A stretch of DNA of 64,000 nt from Nonomuraea aurantiaca (GCF_020215705.1 NZ_JAIWNB010000004.1:310001-374000), one strand, 5' to 3'. Shown: positions 44,380 to 54,329, counted from the first letter of the stretch. Notes: generated by a model from the letters alone, not told the origin. Made by a program: numbers and translations.

Positions 44380-45032
44380 TGACGTGAAACCCGCAGATTC
44401 GCATACTCCCCGATCATCGGGGCCATCTGCCGGAATCCGATCTTGCCGCCGCGCAGCGCGGGACCGCCGACGCTCCCGTCGTCCGTCCAGCGGAACGAGA
44501 CCACACCGTTGATCGAGAAGGTGATCTCGCCGCCCAGGACGTCCAGGCGCACGGCGTACGGCCCGGCGGCGTCCAGCGCCGCGGGCAGCGGGTCGGCGCC
44601 CTGCGTGACCAGGTGAAACCCGTGGCTCTTGCGCAGGTTGCAGGTGTGCAGAGCGCGCTCCGACGGCCACATCCGCCGGAAATAGGACACGTGGTAGGCG
44701 TCGATGTCGCCGTGGTGATACTGCTCGTAAGGACCGCTGCGCGGCGCGAGGCCCGGGTCGAACAGATCCTCACCACCCCGGCCGCGGGCATGGAAGAACA
44801 TGATGCACAGCCCCGGCTCCCTGACCGGCCAGAAGTCCCATTCGATCCGTACGTCGGCGGGCAGGTCCTCGGGGCACCACAGCACCACGTTGGCCGCCTG
44901 CCCGTCGGCGGGCGGTCTGAGGCTCTCCAGCCGCATCCGCCCCATCGGGAACGTCGTCGCGCCATCCCCCTCCAGGCGGAATCCCGCCAGGTCGTCGGGG
45001 CCGGCGAGCGGGTTGCGGTAGATCTCCGTCAA
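44376..45032 (-). CDS. YesU-like (DUF1961) protein
   Basis: 218 residues, beta-sandwich (concanavalin-like) fold of YesU from pectin loci. Family segments are VVLWCPEDLPADVRIEWDFWP, GLCIMFFHARGRGGEDLFD, HVSYFRRMWPSE and ITFSINGVVSFRWTDDG. YesU-like proteins are proposed to bind or modify rhamnogalacturonan fragments; the activity is not established. Overlaps the lacI stop by 4 nt, so the regulator and this protein are co-translated. Confidence 0.85.
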   Translation of the reverse strand: MTEIYRNPLAGPDDLAGFRLEGDGATTFPMGRMRLESLRPPADGQAANVVLWCPEDLPADVRIEWDFWPVREPGLCIMFFHARGRGGEDLFDPGLAPRSGPYEQYHHGDIDAYHVSYFRRMWPSERALHTCNLRKSHGFHLVTQGADPLPAALDAAGPYAVRLDVLGGEITFSINGVVSFRWTDDGSVGGPALRGGKIGFRQMAPMIGEYANLRVSRH

Positions 45033-46096
45033 GGTGGGCTCCTGTGCAGGTCGCTGGACTGCCGCACCACCAGGTCCGGCTGGAAGATGACCTGCCGGTG
45101 CCGGTGCAGCTCGGGCTCCGCCACCTCCTCCAGCAGCAGGTCGATGGCCGTACGCCCGAGCAGCTCGCGTGGCTGGCCGACCGACGACAAGGGCACGGTC
45201 GCCGCCGCGGCGAAGTCGATGTCGTCGTAGCCGACGATCGCCATGTCGTGCGGCACCCGCAGCCCGTGCGCGGCCATGGCCTGCAGGAACCCCAGGGCCA
45301 GCAGGTCGTTGGCGCAGAAGGCGGCCGTCGGCCGCTCCTCGACGGGCAGCGCCGCCACGCGCTCACCCGCGATCCGCCCGTGGGTCACGCTCAGCGCGGG
45401 CATGAACCAGGCGACCAGCTCGACCCCGCCACCCGGCCCGCCGCCGGGCTCGACTCCCCCGCCCGGCTCGGTGTCCCGGGCCTCGGAGACGGCGCTCATG
45501 ATCCCTAAATGCCGGTCCCCCACCTGCTTGATCGACCGCGGCCCGCCGACGAACAGGATCTTGCGGTGCCCCCGCTCGATCAGGTGGACTCCGGCGATGT
45601 GACCGCCGAGCCGATCGTCGACCGCCACCGAGCACTGGAGCCCGGTGGCCGCACTGTCGACGAGCACCACGGGCGTGCCCCTGGCGGCGAGCTCCGCCAG
45701 CCTCGGACTGCTCGCGTCGACCGGCGTGATCAGTATGCCCATCACCCGCTGCTGTTCGAGCTGGTCGAGGTGGCGCAGCTCGCGGGCCGGGTCGGCGGCG
45801 CTGTTGCACAGCACCACCATGGTGTCGTGCTCGTCCGCCAGGGCGTCGGCACCCTGCGCGACGTCGGCGAAGAACGGGTTGGCCACGTCGAGCACGATCA
45901 GGCCGACCGTGCGGCTGCGGCCGACCCGCAGGTGGCGAGCCACCTCGTTGCGGACGAAACCCAGCTCGCGGATCGCGTCGAAGACGCGCTTACGCGTGGC
46001 GGGTGAGACGATCTCGGGGCGGTTGAGCACGTTGCTCACGGTGCCCACGGAGACGCGTGCCCGCTGCGCGACCTCCTTGATGTTCGTGGTCGACAT
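45029..46096 (-). CDS. LacI-family transcriptional regulator
   Basis: 355 residues. N-terminal HTH IKEVAQRARVSVGTVSNVLNRPEIVS (residues 6-31) and hinge-helix region NEVARHLRVGRSRTVGLIV. The periplasmic-binding-like sensor ends GYDDIDFAAAATVPLSSV. A Gly/Pro/Glu-rich insertion near residue 215 (EPGGGVEPGGGPGGG) is absent from typical LacI proteins. Two identical operator-like palindromes, one in its own promoter, suggest autoregulation and control of the sugar operon. GAGGA precedes the ATG. Confidence 0.93.
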   Translation of the reverse strand: MSTTNIKEVAQRARVSVGTVSNVLNRPEIVSPATRKRVFDAIRELGFVRNEVARHLRVGRSRTVGLIVLDVANPFFADVAQGADALADEHDTMVVLCNSAADPARELRHLDQLEQQRVMGILITPVDASSPRLAELAARGTPVVLVDSAATGLQCSVAVDDRLGGHIAGVHLIERGHRKILFVGGPRSIKQVGDRHLGIMSAVSEARDTEPGGGVEPGGGPGGGVELVAWFMPALSVTHGRIAGERVAALPVEERPTAAFCANDLLALGFLQAMAAHGLRVPHDMAIVGYDDIDFAAAATVPLSSVGQPRELLGRTAIDLLLEEVAEPELHRHRQVIFQPDLVVRQSSDLHRSPP

Positions 46097-46134
46097 TGAT
46101 CCTCACGAGGCCGCTCCATAGTTGAACGCGGCTT

Positions 46135-46172
46135 ATCATAGCCTTACTCATGATCTTTTTGAATCGACTCAA
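46135..46172 (-). promoter_or_regulatory. lacI promoter with operator
   Basis: Minus-strand -10 TATGAT (46135-46140), 17-bp spacer, -35 TTCAAA (46158-46163). The operator-like TTGAATCGACTCAA (46159-46172) overlaps the -35. It is identical, on the plus strand, to 44360-44373. Confidence 0.78.
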
Positions 46173-46366
46173 GACACCGATCTTCCGGCGAAGATACCCT
46201 CACGGTCAGTGCTCCCCCGACGGACGTGTCCTCAGGGTCACCACTCGGGCCTTCAGGGCTCACCACTTCCCCCGGCGGACGTGGCCTTGAGGTCGGTCAT
46301 GCTCCCTCTCCGTCGCCTCGGAGATCGTCAGGACGCGGCCCCGCGCACGACCTGGATGCGTACCGC

Positions 46367-47038
46367 TTACGACTCCCCGCCCGTAGTGGGTGGGTCCACC
46401 ACACGGATGCGTACCGCGCGGAACAGTGCGGGCGTGTCCTTGAGTACGGCCAGCTTCGGGTCGGGGACGACGAGGAACGGCTCCGTCTCCAGCGCCAGCA
46501 GGCCTGCCAGGCGCCGGTCGGCGCGCAGCGTGTCCACGGCCCGGCGGTCGCCGCCGAGCACGACCGCGTCCAGCTCGCCCAGGCACGGCGACAGGACGCG
46601 CAACACGGTCTCGGCCGCCGCCTCGAAGGCCTGGTCCGCCTGGTTCTGGCGGCGTCTGGCGAAGCGCTGCTGCGACCAGCCGCCCGCCGCGGTACGCCCC
46701 TGGACCAGGCGGGACCCGACCTTGGACACCACCAGCCGCGACCCATGGAACATGCCCGTCGCGTAGCCGCCCATCCGTACCAGGATCACCCCCACGCGCC
46801 GCTCGGCCCGCGCGTGGGTGACCAGCCTGGTCACGTACGGTGGGCCGAGCTGCAGGGGCGGGAAGGGCACGTGCAGCTCCGCCAGCGCCCCGTCGGCGGC
46901 CACCAGGCGCACGACCAGCTCGTCACCGGTGGCCTCGAACGGACCGTGCCGGTCGGCGAAGCCGTCGATCCACGGGTGTACGCGCTCGGGCACCACGGAC
47001 ACCCACCGGCCGCCGCCCTTCGCCGGTCGCGCACTCAT
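46367..47038 (-). CDS. Vms1-like release factor (acVLRF1 family)
   Basis: 223 residues in the eRF1/Vms1 fold with GGWSQQRFARRRQNQADQ (Gln-containing catalytic loop, near residue 120). That matches actinobacterial VLRF1 proteins, proposed to hydrolyse peptidyl-tRNA on stalled 50S ribosomes in place of bacterial ribosome-quality-control factors. Flanking regions: VTRLVTHARAERRVGVILVRMGGYATGMF and VVLGGDRRAVDTLRADRRL. No neighbouring ribosome-rescue genes. The ~195 bp downstream to the lacI promoter hold no recognisable gene. Confidence 0.85.
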   Translation of the reverse strand: MSARPAKGGGRWVSVVPERVHPWIDGFADRHGPFEATGDELVVRLVAADGALAELHVPFPPLQLGPPYVTRLVTHARAERRVGVILVRMGGYATGMFHGSRLVVSKVGSRLVQGRTAAGGWSQQRFARRRQNQADQAFEAAAETVLRVLSPCLGELDAVVLGGDRRAVDTLRADRRLAGLLALETEPFLVVPDPKLAVLKDTPALFRAVRIRVVDPPTTGGES

Positions 47039-47179
47039 GGGTGAAGGCTAGCCGACCGGGGACCAGGAGACCGGAGCCCACGTGCCGGAAGGCCGACTGG
47101 AGCCCGCCTGCCAGAAAGCCAGCCGACCAGGGTCCGCGCCCACCCCTCCCCCGGGCCGGGAACTCCGAACGAAATATCG

Positions 47180-47278
47180 GTGATCTACGACGACCTGGTG
47201 GTGACCGACGAGCTGAACCGCTGCCTGGGCATCGTCCGGGTGTCGGACCTCATCCGGCACGTGGCCTGGGCAGGATGA
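47180..47278 (+). pseudogene. Fragment resembling the end of a CBS-domain protein
   Basis: A 32-codon stretch encodes VIYDDLVVTDELNRCLGIVRVSDLIRHVA, matching the end of a CBS domain (strand-turn-strand, RVSDLIRH). It stops at a TGA. Upstream frame is open but noncoding-looking and no start or partner domain is seen. It looks like the surviving 3' end of a larger gene. Confidence 0.5.
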
Positions 47279-47344
47279 TCAATACAGGATAAAAGTGGTT
47301 ACATGGACTGGGCCCAGCCGTACGGGCCGCTGATCGAGACCACC

Positions 47345-47658
47345 ATGCGCGTGCTGACCTGGAACGTCTGGGGCGAGTACGGCCCGCACGCCGAACGGTC
47401 CGCGGGCATCGGCAAGCTCGTCGGGGAGCTCGACCCCGATGTGATCACCATGCAGGAGTGGGCGGGCCAGGTGACGGGTCTCGGCTACCACGAGGCGCAC
47501 TCCTCGGGCCCGCTGCCCTGCGCGGTACTGTCGCGCTGGCCGATCACCCGCCGCGGGGAGCACGCACTGCCGGGCGGCGCGCGGGCGGGCACTGGGAAGC
47601 CGGGCAAAGCGATGGCGGGCAGCGTGCTGTTCTGCGAGCTGGCTGCGTTATTAGAACC
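47345..47658 (+). pseudogene. 3'-truncated endonuclease/exonuclease/phosphatase-family gene
   Basis: MRVLTWNVWGEYGPHAERSAGI, ELDPDVITMQEW (metal-binding Glu) and LPCAVLSRWPI are the N-terminal signature of the EEP superfamily. Only about 100 residues remain of a usual ~250. The His and Asp motifs of the second half are missing; the frame then runs into the 3' end of the response-regulator gene. The ATG at 47303 is an alternative start. Nonfunctional by inference. Confidence 0.65.
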
Positions 47659-48264
47659 TCAGAGCCAACCCTGTGACTTCGCGCGCTGGACCGCCTCGAT
47701 GCGGTTGCGGGCATGGGTCTTCTGGATGGCCGACGACAGGTAGTTGCGTACGGTGCCCTCCGAAAGGTGCAGGTGCCGGGCGATGTCGCCGATGGTCGAG
47801 CCGTCCACCGCGGCGGCCAGCACGTCCCGCTCACGCACCGACAGCGGGTTGGGCCCCGCGCTGAGCGCCGCCGCCGCCAGGCCCGGGTCGATGACCCGCT
47901 CCCCCGCGTGCACGCGCCTGATCGCCGCCGCCAGCTCCCGGGCCGGGCTGTCCTTGACCAGGAAGGCCACCGCCCCCGCCTCCATGGCGGTTCGCAGGTA
48001 ACCCGGACGGCCGAACGTGGTCAGGATCATCACCCGGCAGCCGGGCACCTGTGAGGTGATCTTGGCGCTCGCGCTGAGGCCGTCCATGACGGGCATCTCG
48101 ATGTCGAGCAGCGCGATGTCAGGCAGTTGCTGGACCGCGACGGCCACGGCCGCCTCGCCGTCGGCCGCCTCGCCGACGACCTCGATGTCGGGCTCCAGGC
48201 CGAGCAGCGACGCCAGGGCGCCGCGCACCATGGCCTGGTCCTCGGCCAGGATCACGCGGATCAC
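47659..48264 (-). CDS. Response regulator (NarL/LuxR, DesR-like)
   Basis: 201 residues. Receiver domain with [10 protein letters not shown] acidic pair, phospho-acceptor in [12 protein letters not shown] (near residue 54) and the switch region [11 protein letters not shown], then KDSP (Lys). The C-terminal LuxR HTH ([36 protein letters not shown]) carries DNA-binding function. Last gene of an ABC/kinase operon; overlaps the kinase stop by 4 nt. Confidence 0.93.
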   Translation of the reverse strand: MIRVILAEDQAMVRGALASLLGLEPDIEVVGEAADGEAAVAVAVQQLPDIALLDIEMPVMDGLSASAKITSQVPGCRVMILTTFGRPGYLRTAMEAGAVAFLVKDSPARELAAAIRRVHAGERVIDPGLAAAALSAGPNPLSVRERDVLAAAVDGSTIGDIARHLHLSEGTVRNYLSSAIQKTHARNRIEAVQRAKSQGWL

Positions 48265-49394
48265 GCCGCCGCTCCCACGGGGACCAGCACCCGCAGCCGG
48301 AAGCCCGCCTTGGCTCCCGGTCCCACCTCGACGTTCCCGCCCGCTTCCCGCACCCGCTCGGTCAGCCCCTGCAAACCGCTGCCGAGCCGGAACGGCTCCT
48401 CGCCCCGCCCGTCGTCCATGATCTCCAGGATGGCGTGTTCGCCGTCGTACGTCACCTCGATCCGGCAGCTGCGCGCCCGCGCGTGCCGTACGACGTTGGT
48501 GGTGCCCTCGCGCACCGCCCAGCCGAACAGGCCGTCGAGCAGGCCGGGCAGCGGCGTGCCCGAGACCCGCACCAGCGGCTCCACGCCCGCCGCCCGCAGC
48601 ACGGTCCTGGCGTTGTCGAGCTCTTCCGGCAGGCTGCGCTGCCGGTAGCCGGTGACGGCCTCGCGCACCTCCGTCAGCGCCTTCCTGGCGACGGACTCGA
48701 TGTCCTGGATCTCCTGGAGCACCTTCGGCGAGTCCTCGGCCAGCCGCCCGGCCAGCTCGCTCTTGAGCACGATCAGCGACAGGCTGTGGCCGAGCAGGTC
48801 GTGCAGGTCACGGGCGATGCGCAGCCGCTCGTCCGCCGCGGCGAGCCGGGCCACCTCGCCCTGCGCCTCGCGAAGTTGCCCGGCCAGCAGCCTGGTGTTG
48901 CGTACGCCGATGAACAGCATGCCCAGCGTGACCACCTCCAGCCCCAGGATGAGGAGGGTGGTGCCGTCGGAATGGTGCAGCAACCCGCAGCCGACGACGA
49001 CCGCCAGCATTCCGGCGATGCCGAAGCCCGCCCGCCGGGGCGGCAGGATCATGGCGAAGAGCACCGTGACGTATATGGGCAGGGCCAGCCAGCCGCCGCC
49101 GAAGACCAACGCGCCGACCACCGCCTGCGCCGTGGTGAGGGCGAGCAGCGGGTACGTCGACCGCGACCGCTCCGTCATGCTGCGCGGGCTCACGACGGTC
49201 GCCAGGTACGAGATCACGAACGCGATCAGAGACAGCCACGCCCAGACGGCCTTGGCCCCGTGGAACTCCCCGCTCAGGATCTCCGCCACCAGGAGGAACA
49301 GGTAGACCATTCCGAAGGAGATCCCGTACAGCCGCCGGTAGCGGGACGAGGTCTCACCCGTCCCGCCGAAGGTGAACCTGTTGGTCCAACTCAT
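48261..49394 (-). CDS. Sensor histidine kinase (HisKA_3, DesK-like)
   Basis: 377 residues from the ATG at 49394, which overlaps the permease stop (ATGA). About five N-terminal transmembrane helices (residues ~20-160) form the sensor. The HisKA_3 box is [19 protein letters not shown] (phospho-His, near residue 195) and the ATPase N box is [12 protein letters not shown]; the G box is [16 protein letters not shown]. Probably senses membrane state or a compound handled by the ABC transporter beside it. Frames further upstream are shadows. Confidence 0.92.
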   Translation of the reverse strand: MSWTNRFTFGGTGETSSRYRRLYGISFGMVYLFLLVAEILSGEFHGAKAVWAWLSLIAFVISYLATVVSPRSMTERSRSTYPLLALTTAQAVVGALVFGGGWLALPIYVTVLFAMILPPRRAGFGIAGMLAVVVGCGLLHHSDGTTLLILGLEVVTLGMLFIGVRNTRLLAGQLREAQGEVARLAAADERLRIARDLHDLLGHSLSLIVLKSELAGRLAEDSPKVLQEIQDIESVARKALTEVREAVTGYRQRSLPEELDNARTVLRAAGVEPLVRVSGTPLPGLLDGLFGWAVREGTTNVVRHARARSCRIEVTYDGEHAILEIMDDGRGEEPFRLGSGLQGLTERVREAGGNVEVGPGAKAGFRLRVLVPVGAAA

Positions 49395-50124
49395 GCCCGA
49401 ACAGTAGCCCGCCGGTAGGCGTAGGCGGCGGCGCCGCCGAGCACGATCCCCCACACCACCACGATCAGCGCGTCGGACATGGACACGCCGTGGCCCGCGA
49501 TCACGTTCCAGCCGAGGCTGGCGTAGTGGTAGGAGGGCATGAAGCCGGCGATGGTCCGCATCGTGCCGCCGATGGCGTCGATGGGAAACCAGAGGCCGCC
49601 GAGCAGCGACAGGGCGAACATACAGATCATCGCGGCGGGCTGGGCGGCGTCGGCGCTCAGCAGGGAGCCGATGAACAACCCGAGCGCGATGAACGGGATC
49701 GCGCCCACCCACAGCGACAGCAGCAGCGCCACCCACTGGCCGGCGGGCATCGACACGCCCTGCTGCAGCACGGCCGCCACGCTGACCAGCAGCAGGGACG
49801 GCAGCACGAGGACCATCGCGGCGCCGAGCTTGGTGACGATGATCGCCCAGCTCGGCAGCGGAGTGATCTGCAGCTGACGCAGCCAGCCGGACTGTCGCTC
49901 CTGCGCCCAGGGCACGGCCGAGCTCATCATGGACGAGGCGAGCGCGCCGTAGGCGGCCATCGACACCAGCAGGTAGGTGCTCATCCGCACGCCGGCCGAG
50001 TCGGTCTGGGTGCCGTAGATGTTGGCGTTGATCAGGTAGAACACGACGGGGAACAGCACCACGAAGATGATGTATCGGCGGTTGCGCAGCATCCGCAGCG
50101 CCTCGGTCTTGGCGTAGTAGAGCA

Positions 50125-50125
<1 letters not shown>
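49391..50125 (-). CDS. ABC-2 type transporter permease
   Basis: 244 residues, six transmembrane helices typical of ABC2 permeases: [76 protein letters not shown]. It pairs with the ATPase upstream, whose stop shares its first base. Drug or lipid efflux is likely; regulator linkage suggests self-control. Confidence 0.9.
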
Positions 50126-51009
<884 letters not shown>

Positions 51010-51078
51010 GGCATCAACGCTAGGGCGGTGGATCTTTCCGGGTTAGTGCGTTACCTCCAGGGTTGGCGGTGACATTTG

Positions 51079-51696
51079 TCAGGCGACGCGCCGCACCAGG
51101 CCCGTGTCGAGGCTGTAGTAGGCGCCGACCACGGTGGCCTTGCCGGATAACAGGACGTCGGCTCTCAGCACCGACACCGTCCGTACGATGTGCGCATGAA
51201 CCATGTCGTCCACCTCACCGTCGTCCACCTCACCGCTGGAGCCGGTGTAGACGGGTTCGAGGGCGGCGACGATGCTGGGCAGCTCTCCGGGCAGTGCCTC
51301 CCGCTCGCGCAGCGCCCTGGCCGCCGCGGTGACGGCGCCGCAGCGCTGGTGTCCCAGGACGACGACGAGCCTGGCGCGTAAGTCCTGCGGGCCGTACTGG
51401 ACCGCCGCGGTGACGAGCCGGTCGACGGTGTGCGCCGCCGTACGGACGACGAGCAGATCGCCCAGCCCGGCGTCGAAGACGACCTCGGGCGGCACCCGCG
51501 AGTCGATGCACGACAGCACCACCGCGTAGGGAGACTGCCCCGCCGCCACCTGCCTCCTGCGGGCGGGGTCCTGGCGGGGGCGGCGGGACGCGCCCGCCGC
51601 CCAGCGCCGGTTGCCGCGCTGCAACGCCGCCCAGGCCTGCAGGGCGGCGGCATCACAGAACGGGATATAACTACGAGCAAGCGTTTCGTCACCCAC
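51079..51696 (-). CDS. Beta-class carbonic anhydrase
   Basis: 205 residues. Zinc ligands are recognisable in VVLSCIDSRVPPEVVFDAGLGDL (Cys and Asp, near residue 62) and VVVLGHQRCGAV (His and Cys). The CxDxR/HxxC pattern and DLLVVRTAAH are complete, so hydration of CO2 is expected. A duplicated pentapeptide (GEVDDGEVDD, near residue 155) sits in a loop. Cytosolic, no signal peptide. Separated from hisG by the hairpin at 51699. Confidence 0.92.
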   Translation of the reverse strand: MGDETLARSYIPFCDAAALQAWAALQRGNRRWAAGASRRPRQDPARRRQVAAGQSPYAVVLSCIDSRVPPEVVFDAGLGDLLVVRTAAHTVDRLVTAAVQYGPQDLRARLVVVLGHQRCGAVTAAARALREREALPGELPSIVAALEPVYTGSSGEVDDGEVDDMVHAHIVRTVSVLRADVLLSGKATVVGAYYSLDTGLVRRVA

Positions 51697-51698
51697 AG

Positions 51699-51729
51699 CT
51701 AGGTGATTCCCGGACGGGACATCACCTAG
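51699..51729 (-). terminator. Terminator-like hairpin downstream of hisG
   Basis: CTAGGTGAT pairs with ATCACCTAG, and the inside TCCCG pairs with CGGGA. It sits just past the 3' end of hisG and upstream of the carbonic anhydrase gene. Confidence 0.7.
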
Positions 51730-51739
51730 CGGACAGATC

Positions 51740-52585
51740 TCAGAGGCGGCAGGCGTAGATGTCGGTGGCCAGGATGGCCCTTGCCCCGATCTCCCAGAGC
51801 TGGTCCATCACCTGCTGGTGCCCGCGCCGCCGGACCATCACGCGGACGGCGACCCAGCCCTCGCGGTGCAGCGGCGAGACCGTGGGCCCCTCCATGCCGG
51901 GTGTGAGCGCGATGGCCTCCTCGATCCGCTCGGCGCGGATGTCGTAGTCCATCATCACGAAGTCGCGGGCGTGCACGACGCCCTGCAGGCGGCGGACGAG
52001 CTGCTCGACGCCGGCGTCCGCGCCGTTGCCCTGCTGCCTGATCAGCACGGCCTCGGAGCGCATGATCGGCTCACCGAACACCTCCAGGCCGACGTTGCGC
52101 AGCGTGGTGCCGGTCTCCACGACGTCGGCGACCGCGTCGGCGACACCCAGCCTGATGGCGGTCTCGACCGCACCGTCGAGCTTGATGACGCGGGCGTCGA
52201 CACCGGACTCCGACAGGTATTTGCCGAGCACCCCGGCGTAGGAGGTGGCGATGCGCAGACCGTCGAGGTCCTTGACCGAGGTCATGGCACCCGCCCTGGC
52301 GGCCAGCCGGAAGGTGGAGCCGCCGAAGCCCAGCGGCATGATCTCCTCGACGGGGGCGCCGGAGTCGACGCGCATGTCCCGGCCGGTGATGCCGGCGTCG
52401 AGCGTGCCCTCGCCGACGTAGACCGCGATGTCGCGCGGGCGCAGGAAGAACAGCTCGCAACCGTTGTCCTCGTCGACGACGACGAGCTCCTTGCTGTCCT
52501 TGCGGGACCGGTAGCCGGCCTCCTTGAGCATGGTCTGGGCGGCCTCACTGAGCGCGCCCTTGTTGGGTACGGCCAGACGCAACAT
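51740..52585 (-). CDS. hisG: ATP phosphoribosyltransferase (long form)
   Basis: 281 residues. First committed step of histidine synthesis, joining ATP and PRPP. Family motifs: LRLAVPNKGALSE at the N-terminus, PRDIAVYVGEGTLDAGITG, and the PRPP loop VADVVETGTTLRNVGLEV (near residue 155). The ~70-residue C-terminal ACT-like domain (PTVSPLHREGWVAVRVMV) marks the long form, which is histidine-inhibited and needs no HisZ. Transcribed with hisE, which is 62 nt upstream. Confidence 0.95.
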   Translation of the reverse strand: MLRLAVPNKGALSEAAQTMLKEAGYRSRKDSKELVVVDEDNGCELFFLRPRDIAVYVGEGTLDAGITGRDMRVDSGAPVEEIMPLGFGGSTFRLAARAGAMTSVKDLDGLRIATSYAGVLGKYLSESGVDARVIKLDGAVETAIRLGVADAVADVVETGTTLRNVGLEVFGEPIMRSEAVLIRQQGNGADAGVEQLVRRLQGVVHARDFVMMDYDIRAERIEEAIALTPGMEGPTVSPLHREGWVAVRVMVRRRGHQQVMDQLWEIGARAILATDIYACRL

Positions 52586-52647
52586 GTCCGTGGTGTCCTT
52601 GATGTCTCGCGGGCTGTTAGGTGTACGGGCTGACGGGCGCGGACGCC

Positions 52648-52911
52648 CTAGAGATGCTTGTACACCTCGTCCAGCCCGATGCCCTTGGCGAGCATGAGCA
52701 CCTGCACGTGGTAGAGCAGCTGGGAGATCTCCTCGGCGGCTCGGTCGCTCGACTCGTGCTCGGCGGCCATCCAGCTCTCGGCGGCCTCCTCGACGACCTT
52801 CTTGCCGATGGCATGGACGCCGGCGTCGAGCGCGGCCACGGTGCCCGAACCCGCGGGCCGGGTGCGTGCCTTCTCTGACAGCTCGGCGAACAGCTCTTCG
52901 AAGGTCTTCAT
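52648..52911 (-). CDS. hisE: Phosphoribosyl-ATP diphosphatase
   Basis: 87-residue all-alpha MazG-fold protein, second step of histidine synthesis. [36 protein letters not shown] (metal-binding Glu cluster) and [17 protein letters not shown] are the family signature. Stand-alone, without HisI fusion. The hisE-hisG pairing is common in actinobacteria. Confidence 0.95.
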   Translation of the reverse strand: MKTFEELFAELSEKARTRPAGSGTVAALDAGVHAIGKKVVEEAAESWMAAEHESSDRAAEEISQLLYHVQVLMLAKGIGLDEVYKHL

Positions 52912-53098
52912 GATCTCTCTCGTCGGTCGGCTGGCATGCGTGACAAGCCTAGTCTGCGCGCGCGGGTCAACGGGCCCCCGTCCGCCACGCGAGACGGCCG
53001 TGCGACTAAAGCACTGTTGACTATCCCTTCTTACTCATCTATTGTCACACCGGCTAAATCAATTGTTTGGAGCAATTTTATCGATTTATGGAGACTTA

Positions 53099-54265
53099 GT
53101 GTCGACGGAAAGTCCCTTTCCGCATTCGCTCCGTGTCCTACTAAAACCGGAAATACTCCGGAATCCAGCACCTGTCTATGCCGCCTGGCGGGAAACGGAG
53201 CCGTTCTTCTGGTATGGCGAACTCGGCACCTGGGTGCTCACCCGGTATGCCGACTGCGCCGCCGTACTGAAAGGGCTCGACCGCTTCACCTCCGACTGGC
53301 GGCGGCTCGGCGAGCGGACGCCCGCCGAGCTGGTCATGCTGCAGACCGTCGATCCGCCCGACCACCCGCCCGTGCGGCGGCTGCTCACCGCCGCCTACCG
53401 GGCCCAGGACCACGCGGCGCTGGCCGTACGTACCGAGCAGCGGATACGGCGGCACGTGGCGGCGCTGGCGGGCACCGAGTTCGACTTCGTCCACCGGCTG
53501 GCCATCCCGCTGACCGTGGAGACGATCTGTGAGGTGCTGGGAGTGGATCCCCCGGATCTCGACTGGCTCCACTCCGTTTCCCCACCTGTCATCGACACCA
53601 TGGACGGCGGTCTGCGCCCCGAGGTGATACCGGCGGGCCTGGCCGCGCGGGCCGAACTCGACGCGTTAATGGAACGCTGGATGGTCGAACATCGCCCGGA
53701 CGGCATGTTCGCATATATCAGTAAAAAGCTACCCAGCGCCAGTGTCCACCGCCGCCTGCTGCTGAATTCGCTCCGCTCCATCTTCCACGCCGGCTTCGAA
53801 TCATCGGCCCGGTTGCTGACGCTCTCACTCCTGGCCCTGACTGACAATCCCGGCAGCCTCCGCGAATTCTCCAAAAATCCCGATTTAGCGGTTGAAGAGT
53901 TGATTCGCTATACCAGCCAGGTGCAGGTGCTTGCCCGCGGCTGCCTGACCGACGCCCAAGTCGGCGGCCGGAAGGTCCGCAAGGGAGAGGGCGTGACCCT
54001 GATCATCGGCGCCGCCAACCGCGACCCCGCCGCGTTCTCCGACCCCGACGCCCTTCGACTGGACCGTACCCCCAATCCCCACCTCGGCTTCGGCCGCGGA
54101 CTGCACGCCTGTTTGGGGGCCGGTGTCGCCGCCATGCAGACCAGGGCGCTGTTCACGGAGCTCGCTCGCGACTATCCGGCCGTCAGGCCGTGCGCCGAGC
54201 CGGTGATGTGGGACAGCGGCACCCTGCGCGGGGTACGGACGCTGCCCGTCGAGCTGGGGAGGTGA
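53099..54265 (+). CDS. Cytochrome P450
   Basis: 388 residues from the GTG at 53099 (GGAG 5 nt upstream); an in-frame TTG at 53042 is a weaker alternative. Heme ligand Cys in FGRGLHACLGAGVA (near residue 340), K-helix Glu-Arg in EELIRYT, and the I-helix AGFESS oxygen-activation motif (Thr replaced by Ser). Two TTA leucine codons (53666 and 53885) make it a candidate for bldA-dependent translation. No ferredoxin or reductase is adjacent. The 5' region is AT-rich relative to neighbours. Substrate unknown. Confidence 0.92.
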   Translation: MSTESPFPHSLRVLLKPEILRNPAPVYAAWRETEPFFWYGELGTWVLTRYADCAAVLKGLDRFTSDWRRLGERTPAELVMLQTVDPPDHPPVRRLLTAAYRAQDHAALAVRTEQRIRRHVAALAGTEFDFVHRLAIPLTVETICEVLGVDPPDLDWLHSVSPPVIDTMDGGLRPEVIPAGLAARAELDALMERWMVEHRPDGMFAYISKKLPSASVHRRLLLNSLRSIFHAGFESSARLLTLSLLALTDNPGSLREFSKNPDLAVEELIRYTSQVQVLARGCLTDAQVGGRKVRKGEGVTLIIGAANRDPAAFSDPDALRLDRTPNPHLGFGRGLHACLGAGVAAMQTRALFTELARDYPAVRPCAEPVMWDSGTLRGVRTLPVELGR

Positions 54266-54292
54266 CCAGGCATGCGATACGCCTACTGATCG

Positions 54293-54329
54293 ACGGTCGC
54301 CGTGGTCCGGGACAGGCCACGGCGACCGT
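54293..54329 (+). terminator. Hairpin after the P450 gene
   Basis: A perfect 13-bp stem (ACGGTCGCCGTGG/CCACGGCGACCGT) with an 11-nt loop, 27 bp past the P450 stop. It overlaps the apparent start of the truncated MFS gene. Confidence 0.7.

Noticed and set aside
48261..49736. Longer start of the histidine kinase within the permease gene
   Set aside because: The upstream part is a shadow of the permease; ATG 49394 overlaps the permease stop as in coupled genes.
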